Source of the DNA: Streptomyces sp. NBC_00223
Lineage (GTDB): Bacteria > Actinomycetota > Actinomycetes > Streptomycetales > Streptomycetaceae
Direction: 5' to 3'
Assembly (NCBI RefSeq): GCF_036199905.1
Contig: NZ_CP108109.1
Location: 5,889,501 to 5,953,500 of the forward strand
Length of the DNA: 64,000 bases
Shown here: one piece after another, positions 1 to 8,591 of the stretch
How positions within the stretch are numbered: position 1 is the stretch's first letter
Layout: each line of letters begins with the position of its first letter
Program-made: the position numbers and the translations under genes
Notes under the pieces: generated by a model
What the model was told of the DNA's origin: nothing
Databases searched by the model: none
What the model saw: only the letters and a program-made list of their open reading frames with translations

Positions 1-135
1 TTCGCCGATCTGGATCGCACGACCCCTCCCGGCGATCGGTCACTTCCTGTTGACAGTTGAGTTACCGATCGGGAAGCTGCGTGGTGCACCTCAAGCCCAT
101 CCGGAAAGCGTTCGTGGTCTGCTGCTCATCAATTA

Positions 136-150
136 TGTGAACGTGCACAG
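136..150 (+). promoter_or_regulatory. Probable LacI-family operator before the GH53 gene
   Basis: The core GTGAACGTGCAC (137-148) is an imperfect dyad. It is the exact reverse complement of the site at 6082-6093 before the GH42 gene and close to the site at 5914-5929 before the binding-protein gene. It sits 73 bases before the likely GH53 start, overlapping a possible -10 (TTATGT, 133-138), as expected for repression. A TTGACA lies at 50-55 and an 8-bp inverted repeat at 33-40/64-71, but neither can be assigned to a gene. Confidence 0.6.
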
Positions 151-222
151 AGCCAAGGCGGCCCCCTTGGCCGATCCGATCCGGCGGGTCCGTCCCGCCG
201 AACCCACCGAATGGAGATCGGA

Positions 223-1344
223 ATGACGATGGACAAAACCCGCCGCCGAGCGAAGATCGCCGTGCTGTTGGCGGCCGTCGCCCTGCCGGCGACCATGCTC
301 ACCACGTCCACGAGCGCCTCCGCGGCGAACTCGCTGAGCGTGCGCGGGGCCGACGTGTCGACCGCGCAGCGGGCTCTCGACCTCGGCGCCAAGTTCTACG
401 ACGCGAACGGCACGGCCAGGGACCCGCTCGACATCCTCAAGGACGCCGGCGTGAACTATGTCCGCCTGCGCGTCTGGAACAACCCGGCCAGTGGCTACAA
501 CAACAAGGCGAAGGTGCTCCAGTACGCGAAGACGGTCAAGGCGAAGGGCCTCAAGCTGCTGATCGACTTCCACTACTCGGACACCTGGGCGGACCCGGGC
601 AAGCAGGCCAAGCCCGCGGCCTGGGCCGGTCACGGCATCAGCCAGCTCCAGACGGACGTCTACAACTACACCTACGACGTCTGCAACAGCCTCAAGTCCC
701 AGGGCACGACACCGGACAGCGTGCAGATCGGCAACGAGATCAACGTGGGCATGCTGTGGAACGACGGCAAGGTGGTCAACAACGACTTCACCAACCTCAG
801 CCTGCTCCTCAAGTCGGGCTACAACGCCACCAAGGCGTGCAACAGCGCGACCCAGGTGATCATTCACACCGCGGACGCGGACAGCGACGCCAACGCGCGC
901 TGGTTCTACGACGGGATCAAGGCGAAGGGCGTCAACTGGGACATCACCGGGCTGTCGTACTACTGCATGTGGCACGGCACGCTGTCCAACATGGGCAGCG
1001 TCGTCTCCGACATGAAGTCCCGCTACGGCAAGGACGTGGTCATCGCCGAGACGGCCTACCCCTTCACCTCGGCGAACGCCGACAGCACCGGCAATTCGGT
1101 CACCTCCGGGTGCTCGGGCTATCCGCTCACCCCGCAGGGCCAGGCCGCGAACTTCACCGATGTGCAGAACACCGCCCGTAACGCCGGCGCGATCGGCGTC
1201 TTCTACTGGGAACCGACCTGGTACGCGGTCCCCGGCAACGGCTGGGACCCGGCCGACATCAACAACAGCGGAGACGGCTGGGACAACATGGCCGTCTTCG
1301 ACCGGACCGGCCACGTCAACCCGAGTGTCAGGTGGACGTCGTAG
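223..1344 (+). CDS. Secreted arabinogalactan endo-1,4-beta-galactosidase (GH53)
   Basis: This is a GH53 enzyme that cleaves beta-1,4-galactan (pectic arabinogalactan) outside the cell. The 373-residue protein has a Sec signal peptide (KTRRR, a hydrophobic stretch, cleavage near SASA-AN) followed directly by the catalytic barrel. The two family glutamates are visible: E172 in QIGNEINVG (acid/base) and E276 in VIAETAYPF (nucleophile). The length fits a single-domain GH53 with no carbohydrate-binding module. I chose the ATG at 223 because GGAG (213-216) lies 6 bases before it; ATGs at 211 and 229 are in frame but less well placed. With the LacI regulator, sugar importer and GH42 beta-galactosidase next door it forms a complete galactan route: extracellular cleavage, uptake, then cytosolic hydrolysis. 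Confidence 0.92.
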   Translation: MTMDKTRRRAKIAVLLAAVALPATMLTTSTSASAANSLSVRGADVSTAQRALDLGAKFYDANGTARDPLDILKDAGVNYVRLRVWNNPASGYNNKAKVLQYAKTVKAKGLKLLIDFHYSDTWADPGKQAKPAAWAGHGISQLQTDVYNYTYDVCNSLKSQGTTPDSVQIGNEINVGMLWNDGKVVNNDFTNLSLLLKSGYNATKACNSATQVIIHTADADSDANARWFYDGIKAKGVNWDITGLSYYCMWHGTLSNMGSVVSDMKSRYGKDVVIAETAYPFTSANADSTGNSVTSGCSGYPLTPQGQAANFTDVQNTARNAGAIGVFYWEPTWYAVPGNGWDPADINNSGDGWDNMAVFDRTGHVNPSVRWTS

Positions 1345-1580
1345 GCGTCTGACGGGTCGTCCGCCCCGAGCGGCTGCCGGTCCCGACCGGCCCCGACTTC
1401 GGTGGCGGGCGGCCGGGTCTGTCCCGGGTCGCCCGTCGCCGTCGCCCGTCGCCCGTCGCCGTCGCCGTCGGCGCCCGCCGGTCGGCCGCTCACCGTCCCG
1501 CGGTCCACCCGGGCCGTCGGTGACCCGGCCGGTCCCGATGACCCGGCCGCAAAAGATGACCCGCGGCCACCGCAGTACCG
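1345..1580. repeat. Convergent intergenic region with GTCGCC short tandem repeats
   Basis: The region separates the convergent GH53 and lacI genes. At 1428-1471 it holds a degenerate run of GTCGCC/GTCGCCC units. No convincing gene or strong terminator hairpin is visible. Confidence 0.5.
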
Positions 1581-2627
1581 CTACGCCGAGTCCCGGACGA
1601 CGAGTTCGGTCGGGAGGATCACCGAGGCCGGGGGATCGCCGGCGATCAGGCAGAGCAGCAGCCGGACCATCTCGGAGCTGATCCGCTCCCAGGGCTGGCG
1701 GACGGTGGTCAGGGCGGGGCGGGAGGAGGCGGCGGAGGTCGAGTCGTCGAAGCCGCCGACCGCGATGTCCTCGGGGACGCGGCGCCCGGCGCGGGCGAGG
1801 GCGGCCAGGGCGCCGTCGGCCATCAGGTCGGAGGCCACGAAGACCGCGTCGAGGTCGGGGGCCTGGTCCAGCAGGCGGGCCGTCGCGGCCTCGCCGCCGG
1901 ACCGGGAGTAGTCGCCCTCGACGACGAGCGCCGGGTCGTAGGGCAGGCCCGCCTCGGCGAGCACCTCGCGGTAGCCGGAGAGGCGGTCGACGCCGCCGGG
2001 GGTGTCGAGCGGGCCGGTGACGGTGCCGATGCGCCGGCGGCCGAGGCCGATGAGGTGGTGCAGCATCTGCCGGGCGCCGTTCCGGTCGTCGGCGGCGACG
2101 TACGCCGGAGTGGCGGCCTGGCCCAGCGGTTTCCCGCAGGCCACGACCGGCATCCTGGCCTGCTGGAGCAGTTCGACCATCGGGTTGCCGGAGTGCGAGG
2201 AGACCAGCAGGACGCCGTCCACATGACCGGAGGTGATGTACCGTCCGATCCGCCGCCGTTCCTCCTTGGTGGCGGCGATCATCAGCAGCAGCGGGATGTC
2301 GTGCTTGGCCAGTGCCGCCGTGCAGCCGCGCAGCAGCTGGCCGAAGTTGGGGTCCTCGAAGAAGCGCTGCTGCGGCTCGGTCAGCAGGAAGGCAACCGAG
2401 TCCGAGCGCTGGGTGACCAGGCTGCGGGCGTGCCGGTTGACCACGTAACCGGTCTTCTTGATGGCGGCGTTGACCGCGCGCAGCGACTCGGGGCTGACGT
2501 TGTGCCCGCCGTTGAGCACCCGGGAGACGGTGCCGCGCGAGATACCGGCCTCACGCGCGACGTCGTGGATCGTCGGCGGCCGGGGGCGGCCGTTGCCGGA
2601 CGGCGGGATGGCGGATTGCGCGGGCAT
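1581..2627 (-). CDS. LacI-family transcriptional regulator of the galactan locus
   Basis: This is a 348-residue LacI/GalR repressor. The N-terminal helix-turn-helix begins PTIHDVAREAGISRGTVSRV, followed by the hinge and a periplasmic-binding-protein-like sugar-sensing core ending in a typical VILPTELVVRDSA. Upstream on its strand, GGAGG gives a good ribosome binding site. It lies 79 bases after the last transporter gene and may be co-transcribed with the importer. The inferred targets are the three GTGNACGTTCAC-like palindromes before the GH53, binding-protein and GH42 genes, with a galactose-derived oligosaccharide as probable inducer. Family is certain; regulon and effector are inferred. 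Confidence 0.9.
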   Translation of the reverse strand: MPAQSAIPPSGNGRPRPPTIHDVAREAGISRGTVSRVLNGGHNVSPESLRAVNAAIKKTGYVVNRHARSLVTQRSDSVAFLLTEPQQRFFEDPNFGQLLRGCTAALAKHDIPLLLMIAATKEERRRIGRYITSGHVDGVLLVSSHSGNPMVELLQQARMPVVACGKPLGQAATPAYVAADDRNGARQMLHHLIGLGRRRIGTVTGPLDTPGGVDRLSGYREVLAEAGLPYDPALVVEGDYSRSGGEAATARLLDQAPDLDAVFVASDLMADGALAALARAGRRVPEDIAVGGFDDSTSAASSRPALTTVRQPWERISSEMVRLLLCLIAGDPPASVILPTELVVRDSA

Positions 2628-2706
2628 GGGACGGTACTTCCTCCAGGGCGGGGACGCGGTTCCGCGGCAGCCTGTCGATCGACGGCGGGAGCGGCCGTGA
2701 CACTGG

Positions 2707-3573
2707 TCAGGACTTTACGGCCCCCGAGAGCAGATCGAGGCGCCAGAACCGCTGAAGGGACAGGAAGAGGGCGATCAGCGGGATCACCGAGAGCAGCGAG
2801 CCGGTGATGACCAGGGTGTAGAGGGCGGGGGCGGACGCGCCCTGCTGGAGCAGGGTGAACAGCCCGACGGTGACGGGGAACTTCCGGTCGTCGCCGAGCA
2901 TGATGTAGGGCAGCAGGAAGTTGTTCCACACCGCCACGAACTGGAAGAGGAACACGGTGACCAGCCCGGGGGCCATCATGGGCAGGGCGACCGAGCGGAA
3001 CAGCCGCCACTCGCCGCTGCCGTCCACCCGTCCGGCCTCCAGCACGTCGTCGGGGATGGCCCCGGCGGCGTAGATCCGGGCGAGGTAGATGCCGTACGGG
3101 CTGACGATGCTCGGCAGCAGTACCGACCAGTAGCTGTCTGCCAGGCCGACCTTGGCGAACAGCAGGTACTGCGGCACCGCCAGCACGATGGGCGGCATCA
3201 GCACCCCTGCCAGCAGGATGTTGAAGACCGCCGACCGCCCGGCGAAGCGGTACTTCGCGAGCGCGTAGCCGGTCACGCCGGACAGCACCGCCGACAGGGC
3301 GGCGCCGCCACCCGCGTACAGCGCCGAGTTGAGCATCCACCGCCAGAACTCGCCGTCGCGGTAGGCGTTCAGATCGCGCAGGTTGGACATCAGCCCGCTG
3401 CCCGGCAGCAGCGTGAAGCTGGAGAACAGCTCCCGGCCGCTCTTGGTGGCCGCGGCCACCACCCACAGCACGGGCAGCAGGGCGTACAGGGCGCCGAACA
3501 GCAGTACGACGGTGGGCAGCCAGCCGCCGCGGCGGGCGCCCCGGGCGGCGCCGGGGGTCTCGGTACTGGTCAT
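2707..3573 (-). CDS. Carbohydrate ABC transporter permease, MalG type
   Basis: This is a 288-residue inner-membrane permease with about six hydrophobic segments. The cytoplasmic EAA loop reads EAGRVDGSGEWRLFRSVALP, the motif that contacts the ATPase subunit. The C-terminus (ALFLSLQRFW) is typical of MalG-like partners. It follows the MalF-type permease after a single intervening base, so the two are translationally coupled. No ATPase gene is present in the locus. Streptomycete sugar importers of this class usually share one MsiK-type ATPase encoded elsewhere, and that is my inference here. The likely substrates are galacto-oligosaccharides released by the GH53 enzyme. Confidence 0.9.
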   Translation of the reverse strand: MTSTETPGAARGARRGGWLPTVVLLFGALYALLPVLWVVAAATKSGRELFSSFTLLPGSGLMSNLRDLNAYRDGEFWRWMLNSALYAGGGAALSAVLSGVTGYALAKYRFAGRSAVFNILLAGVLMPPIVLAVPQYLLFAKVGLADSYWSVLLPSIVSPYGIYLARIYAAGAIPDDVLEAGRVDGSGEWRLFRSVALPMMAPGLVTVFLFQFVAVWNNFLLPYIMLGDDRKFPVTVGLFTLLQQGASAPALYTLVITGSLLSVIPLIALFLSLQRFWRLDLLSGAVKS

Positions 3574-3574
3574 G

Positions 3575-4492
3575 TCAGTGGTCTCCGTACGCGCGGCGGC
3601 CGGCCAGTTTCAGGAAGCCGAAGGACAGGACGAGGGTCACCACCGCGATGACCACCGAGGTCGCGGACGCGGAATAGATGTCACCGCGGGTGAAGGCGTC
3701 GCGGTACACCTTCATCAACGGGCTCCAGGTGGAGGACAGGCCGTTGGTGAGCGGCTTGAGGGTGGTCGGCTCGCTGTACACCTGGAGCGTGGCGATCATG
3801 GAGAAGAAGAAGGTGAGCACCAGGGCGGGCCGCACCATCGGCACCTTGATCCGCAGCGCGATCACCAGTTCGCTCGCGCCGTCCAGCCGGGCCGCCTCGT
3901 ACAGGTCACCGGGGATGGACCGCAGCGAGGTGTAGATGACGATCATGTTGAACCCGGTGCCGCCCCACACCGCGATATTGGCGAGGGCCACGTACAGCCC
4001 GCCGCCTTGCAGCAACTGCGGTCCCTCCATGCCCAGTCGGTCCAGCAGGAAGTAGCCGGGGCTGGTGCTCGGCAGGTACAGGAACCCCCACAGCAGGGTC
4101 GCGACGACGCCCGGGACGGCGTACGGCAGGAAGATCGCGATCCGGGAGAAGGCGCGCAGCCGGGTGTGGTCCGCGTCCAGCAGCAGGGCGAAGAGCAGGG
4201 CGAGCCCGAGCATCGTCGGCACCAGGACCAGGCCGTAGCCAAGAACCCGTACGGTGCCGGCGATCAGCTCGGAGTCGCCGAGCGCCGCGGTGTAGTTGGT
4301 CAGGCCCGCCCACTGCTCGCTGCGGGCGCCCGGGCCGAGACCGAGGCCCGAGACATGGACCTTGCGGAAGCTGAGGTAGACCGCGTAGCCGATCGGCACC
4401 GCCAGCAGCAGGGTGAACAGGGCGACGGCGGGGGCGATGAAGGCGTACGGCGCGAGCCGCGTCACGCTCCGGCGGGGGTGTCGGCCGGCCAT
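3575..4492 (-). CDS. Carbohydrate ABC transporter permease, MalF type
   Basis: This 305-residue permease has an N-terminal membrane helix (APYAFIAPAVALFTLLLAVP) and further helices. Its EAA loop is EAARLDGASELVIALRIKVP. It forms the heterodimeric channel with the MalG-type partner and lies between that gene and the solute-binding lipoprotein. The start follows a short gap after the binding-protein stop, consistent with one operon expressed from the promoter near 5930-5956. Substrate assignment to galacto-oligosaccharides is from context only. Confidence 0.9.
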   Translation of the reverse strand: MAGRHPRRSVTRLAPYAFIAPAVALFTLLLAVPIGYAVYLSFRKVHVSGLGLGPGARSEQWAGLTNYTAALGDSELIAGTVRVLGYGLVLVPTMLGLALLFALLLDADHTRLRAFSRIAIFLPYAVPGVVATLLWGFLYLPSTSPGYFLLDRLGMEGPQLLQGGGLYVALANIAVWGGTGFNMIVIYTSLRSIPGDLYEAARLDGASELVIALRIKVPMVRPALVLTFFFSMIATLQVYSEPTTLKPLTNGLSSTWSPLMKVYRDAFTRGDIYSASATSVVIAVVTLVLSFGFLKLAGRRAYGDH

Positions 4493-4524
4493 GGGTCAGG
4501 TTTCCTTCCTGCTCGGCGGCCGGC

Positions 4525-5862
4525 TCAGTCCGCGACCTTGAAGCCCTGCTTGCGCATGTCGGCCGCGGTCGTCGACTGCACGGTGTCCAGCGCGGACAGG
4601 AAGTCGGTCCTGTCCTGGGCGGCCTTGCCGAAGGCGTCCTTGAAGGCGCTGTAGGCGGTGTTGACGTTCGGGCCCCAGGCGGCGGGGGCGGTGGTGGCGG
4701 CGATCTTCGCGGCGGTGGCGTAGAAGTCGGGCTGGTCGGCGAAGTAGTCGGGGGCGGTCGCCAGGGCGCCGCCGGTCTGCGCGTCGGTGGCGGCCGGGTA
4801 GACGGAGGACTCCTTGACCAGGGCGTTCACGGCCTGCGGGTCGGTGTTGAGCCACAGCGCGAACTGCGCGGCCGCGTCCTGGTGCTTGGAGTGGGAGCTG
4901 ATGCCGGTCGAGGAACCGCCCCAACTGCCGGTGGTGTCCTGCCCGGCGCCCCACTGCGGGAGCGGCGCCATCGCCCACTTGCCCTTGCCGCTGGGCGCGC
5001 TGCTGGACAGCACGCCGGGCGCCCACACCGCGGAGACCCAGGCGATCTGCGTGCCGGTGTCCAGTGCCTTGTTCCAGGCGGGGGTGTACATCGGCTGGTT
5101 GCTGATCGCGCCCTCCTTGACGAGGCCGCCCCAGAAGCCGGCGACCTTGCGGGTGGCGGCGTCGTTCATGGCGACCTTCCAGGTGTCGCCCGACGTGGTC
5201 CACCAGGAGGCGCCCGCCTGTTGGGCCAGGCCCGCGAACAGCCCCGGGTCGTTGCTGGAGAACGTGGTGAGGTACTTGCCGCTGTCCTCGGTACGCAGCT
5301 TGCGCGCGTCGGCGGCGAACTCGTCCCAGGTGGTGGGGACGGTCAGGCCGTACTTCTTGAACAGGTCCTTGCGGTAGTAGAACATCAGCGGCCCGCTGTC
5401 CTGCGGGACGGCGTAGACGGCGTCGGTGCCGAGCGTGACCTGCTTCCACAGGCCCGGAGCGAACTTGTCCGAGGCGCTGCCGGCCTGCTCGGTGACATCG
5501 GCCAGGACGTCGTTGCTGACCAGGGTGGGCAGCGCCTGGTACTCGGCCTGGAGCAGGTCGGGGCCGCCGCCGGCCTTGGAGGCGGTGATGACCTTGGTGA
5601 GCAGGTCGTCGCCGGAGGCCTGCTTCTCGACGGTGACCTGGATGTCCGGGTGGGAGGTGTTCCACAGGGCGACGACCTTGTCCAGGTTGGGCGCCCACGC
5701 CCAGTAGGTGAGCTTGACCGGGCCGGCGGCGGAGTCCTTGGCCGTGGCGGACGACGATCCCTTCGCACCGGAGTCGGACGATCCGTCGCAGCCGGCGACG
5801 AGAGTGCCGACCATCACGGTCAGGGCGACTCCGACGGCGAGACGGCGGTGCTTCGAAAGCAT
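4525..5862 (-). CDS. Sugar ABC transporter substrate-binding lipoprotein
   Basis: This is a 445-residue extracellular solute-binding protein of the maltose/oligosaccharide type. The N-terminus is a lipoprotein signal: positive MLSKHRR, a hydrophobic core, then the lipobox LVAGC with Cys25 as acylation site, followed by a Ser/Gly/Asp-rich linker. The mature part opens with KLTYWAWAPNLDKVVALW, a normal family-1 binding-protein start. It is the first gene of the importer operon, divergent from the GH42 gene, with a promoter and operator-like palindrome just upstream. Confidence 0.93.
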   Translation of the reverse strand: MLSKHRRLAVGVALTVMVGTLVAGCDGSSDSGAKGSSSATAKDSAAGPVKLTYWAWAPNLDKVVALWNTSHPDIQVTVEKQASGDDLLTKVITASKAGGGPDLLQAEYQALPTLVSNDVLADVTEQAGSASDKFAPGLWKQVTLGTDAVYAVPQDSGPLMFYYRKDLFKKYGLTVPTTWDEFAADARKLRTEDSGKYLTTFSSNDPGLFAGLAQQAGASWWTTSGDTWKVAMNDAATRKVAGFWGGLVKEGAISNQPMYTPAWNKALDTGTQIAWVSAVWAPGVLSSSAPSGKGKWAMAPLPQWGAGQDTTGSWGGSSTGISSHSKHQDAAAQFALWLNTDPQAVNALVKESSVYPAATDAQTGGALATAPDYFADQPDFYATAAKIAATTAPAAWGPNVNTAYSAFKDAFGKAAQDRTDFLSALDTVQSTTAADMRKQGFKVAD

Positions 5863-5913
5863 GGGTCCTCCCTCTGGCAGCGCGTCCGCAGGTTGCGGCT
5901 CATCTCCCGGCTG

Positions 5914-5956
5914 CTGTGAGCGTTCACAGTAGGGAAATCAGCCCGATACCTGTCAA
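5914..5956 (-). promoter_or_regulatory. Importer operon promoter with overlapping LacI-type operator
   Basis: On the minus strand a perfect TTGACA -35 (5951-5956) is followed after about 18 bases by CTACTG/TACTGT. The palindrome CTGTGAGCGTTCACAG (5914-5929) overlaps that -10 region. A repressor bound here would block transcription of the binding-protein/permease operon. The palindrome is related to the sites at 136-150 and 6080-6094. Confidence 0.7.
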
Positions 5957-6079
5957 GGCATTGCGCAGTAACGAAGTGGCAGCGTGGACAATCCCCAACA
6001 TTGCGTAGAAAACACGGTGTTCCCTTCCGAGCGGCCAAGGACTTGCCCCCTTGCCGATCCCCTCGGTGGGTGGACTACG

Positions 6080-6094
6080 GTGTGCACGTTCACG
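6080..6094 (+). promoter_or_regulatory. Probable LacI-family operator before the GH42 gene
   Basis: The core GTGCACGTTCAC (6082-6093) is the exact reverse complement of the site before the GH53 gene. It lies 19 bases before the GH42 start, within the leader. Confidence 0.6.
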
Positions 6095-6112
6095 GACAGG
6101 TGGGGAGATCGA

Positions 6113-8128
6113 ATGACCGGGCAGCGGCTCGCCTTCGGCGGGGACTACAACCCCGAGCAGTGGCCGGAACACATGTGGGCCGAGGACATGGCGCTGATGC
6201 GCGAGGCGGGCGTGACGATGGTCAGCGTCGGCATCTTCTCCTGGGCGCTGCTCGAACCGTCCCCGGGCGTACACGACTTCGGCTGGCTCGACCGGCTGCT
6301 CGACCAACTGCACGGCCACGGCATCCGGGCCGACCTGGGCACCCCGACCGTCGTCCCGCCCGCCTGGTTCTACCAGGCGCACCCCGAGGCCCTGCCGGTC
6401 ACCAAGGACGGCCGGCGCCTGGCGTTCGGCGGCCGCGCCGCGATCTGCCACAGCAACCCGCACTACCGCGCGGCCGCCGCCGACATCACCACCGCGCTCG
6501 CCGGGCGCTACCGGGACCACCCGGCGCTGGCCCTGTGGCACGTCCACAACGAGTACGGCGCACCGGTCTCCGCGTGCTACTGCGAGGTCTCCGCCGACGA
6601 CTTCCGGCGGTGGCTGCGCGAGCGGTACGGATCGCTCGACGCGCTCAACGACACCTGGGGCACCCGCTTCTGGGGCCAGAGCTACGGCGACTGGTCGCAG
6701 ATCGGCACTCCCCGGCTCACGCCCACCGCGGGCAACCCCGCCCAGCAGCTGGACTTCGCCCGTTTCAGCAATGACGCCATGCTCGCCAACTTCCGGGCCG
6801 AACGCGACATCCTGCACCGACTGTCCCCGGGCATCCCGGTCACCACCAACTTCATGACCGCGCTCAGCCAGTGCCGCAGCGTGGACTACTGGGCCTGGGG
6901 GCCGGAGGTGGACCTGGTCAGCAATGACCACTACCTCGTCTCCGAGTCCGAGCGCAGCCACGTCAACCTGTCGATGAGCGCCGACCTGACCCGTTCGGTG
7001 GCCGGCGGTGCCCCCTGGCTGCTGCTTGAGCACTCCACCGGCGCGGTCAACTGGCAGCCGCGCAACCTCGCCAAGCGGCCCGGCGAACTCGCCCGCAACA
7101 GCCTCGCGCACATCGCGCGCGGCTCGGAGGGCGCGATGTTCTTCCAGTGGCGGGCCTCGCGTTACGGCGCCGAGAAGTTCCACTCCGCGATGCTGCCGCA
7201 CGCCGGTACCGACAGCCGGATCTGGCACGAGGTCGTGGCCCTCGGCGCGGACATCGGCCGACTCGCCGAGATCGCCGGCACCCGGGTGCGCGCGGACGCG
7301 GCGGTCGTCTGGGACTGGCAGTCCTGGTGGGCGCAGGGTCTGGAGTGGCGGCCCAGCCAGGACCACCGCGCCGACGAGCGCGCCGACGCGTTCTACGAAG
7401 CCCTCTTCGACCGGCACCTCACCGTCGACTTCGCCCATCCCGAGCAGGACCTGACGGCGTATCCGCTGGTGGTCGTGCCCGCCCTGTACCTGGCGAGCGA
7501 GGCTGCCGGAGCCGGTCTGCGGGCGTACGTCGAGCAGGGCGGCACACTCGTCGTCTCGTACTTCTCCGGCATCGTCGACACGGACGACCGGGTGCACCCC
7601 GGGCCGCACCCCGGTGTGCTGCGGGACGTGCTCGGGCTCACCGTCGAGGAGTTCCTGCCGCTGCGGGAGGGGGAGCGGGTGGGGCTGGGCGAGGTGGCCG
7701 GCCCCACCGTCGGCGACACGCTGCGGGGCACGGTGTGGACCGAGGACGTGGTGCCGCGCGGAGCGGAGCCGGTCTGGACCTACACCGACGGTCCCGCCGC
7801 CGGCCGCCCCGCCGTCACCCGGCACATGCTGGGCGCCGGCCAGGCGTGGTACGTCTCCACCCGGCTCACGCCCGAGGGACTGGGCCGCGTACTGGACCGG
7901 GCCTGCGCCGGCGGCCGTGTCCCCGACCGGTCCGGTCTGCCGCGCGATGTCGAGGTCGTCGTGCGCGAAGGCACCGAGTACGCCTACCTTTTCGCCATCA
8001 ACCACACCGCCGCCGAAGCGAAGGTGCCGCTGGAGCGGGCCGGCACCGACCTGCTCGGCGACGAGCGGGTCGCCGGCAGCCTGGCCCTGCCGGCGGGCGC
8101 CGTACGCGTGGTCCGGCTCGACCCGTGA
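6113..8128 (+). CDS. Beta-galactosidase (GH42), cytosolic
   Basis: This is a 671-residue GH42 enzyme hydrolysing beta-galactosides, here probably galacto-oligosaccharides imported by the neighbouring ABC system. There is no signal peptide. The ATG at 6113 is preceded by GGGGAGA and begins MTGQRLAFGGDYNPEQWPE, the normal GH42 N-terminus; in-frame codons upstream lie in the regulatory region. The acid/base E147 is in WHVHNEYGAP and the nucleophile E306 in LLLEHSTGAVNW. After the barrel come the trimerisation (Rossmann-like) domain and the short C-terminal beta domain, so the protein is full length. It is divergent from the importer operon and probably controlled by the same repressor. Confidence 0.95.
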   Translation: MTGQRLAFGGDYNPEQWPEHMWAEDMALMREAGVTMVSVGIFSWALLEPSPGVHDFGWLDRLLDQLHGHGIRADLGTPTVVPPAWFYQAHPEALPVTKDGRRLAFGGRAAICHSNPHYRAAAADITTALAGRYRDHPALALWHVHNEYGAPVSACYCEVSADDFRRWLRERYGSLDALNDTWGTRFWGQSYGDWSQIGTPRLTPTAGNPAQQLDFARFSNDAMLANFRAERDILHRLSPGIPVTTNFMTALSQCRSVDYWAWGPEVDLVSNDHYLVSESERSHVNLSMSADLTRSVAGGAPWLLLEHSTGAVNWQPRNLAKRPGELARNSLAHIARGSEGAMFFQWRASRYGAEKFHSAMLPHAGTDSRIWHEVVALGADIGRLAEIAGTRVRADAAVVWDWQSWWAQGLEWRPSQDHRADERADAFYEALFDRHLTVDFAHPEQDLTAYPLVVVPALYLASEAAGAGLRAYVEQGGTLVVSYFSGIVDTDDRVHPGPHPGVLRDVLGLTVEEFLPLREGERVGLGEVAGPTVGDTLRGTVWTEDVVPRGAEPVWTYTDGPAAGRPAVTRHMLGAGQAWYVSTRLTPEGLGRVLDRACAGGRVPDRSGLPRDVEVVVREGTEYAYLFAINHTAAEAKVPLERAGTDLLGDERVAGSLALPAGAVRVVRLDP

Positions 8129-8591
8129 CGGCCTGAGGGCGATGCGCCCGCGCCCCTGGCGCCCGCGCCCTGGCCGGCTGCGTCCCCTTTGACCGCATGC
8201 CGGTTCGGCCGCCTGCCGGCCGCCCGTTCGACCGCTTGTCCGACCCCGCGCGGGCGCCCCGGCCGACTGCCCCCGGCCCGGGGCCCCTGGCCGACTTCCC
8301 CCTGGCCGACTTCCCCCGGGCCGACCGTCCCCGTACGGCCCGGCGCCCGCGCGGATGTGCGGCACGCCCGGGCCGCTGCCGGACCCGGCGGGCCGTGGGC
8401 GCGCTCGGTGGTGCCGTGGCGGATCGCCCACGGCGCGTCAGGAGGTCCGTCACCTGAAGTCAGCGGGTAGGCGCGCACTCTTCCCATACACTGCGTAATA
8501 TTTTCTTTATCTGATCGGAACCTTGCGGTCTTCTGACGTGCTCTGTACGGTCGTGGCGCCCGCCATCCACGTGCCCTCGAAGGAGCGTCAG
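8129..8591. other. Gene-free spacer with short repeats and an AT-rich promoter block
   Basis: The left part is low-complexity GC-rich DNA, including two adjacent copies of CTGGCCGACTTCCCC and a diverged third near 8287-8332. An unusually AT-rich block at about 8485-8515 (GTAATATTTTCTTTAT) precedes the glucanase gene and is the likely promoter region. No site resembling the galactan operators was seen, so the glucanase is probably regulated separately. Confidence 0.5.

Noticed and set aside
8129..8591. Possible inclusion of the glucanase gene in the galactan regulon
   Set aside because: No GTGNACGTTCAC-like site is present in its upstream region.
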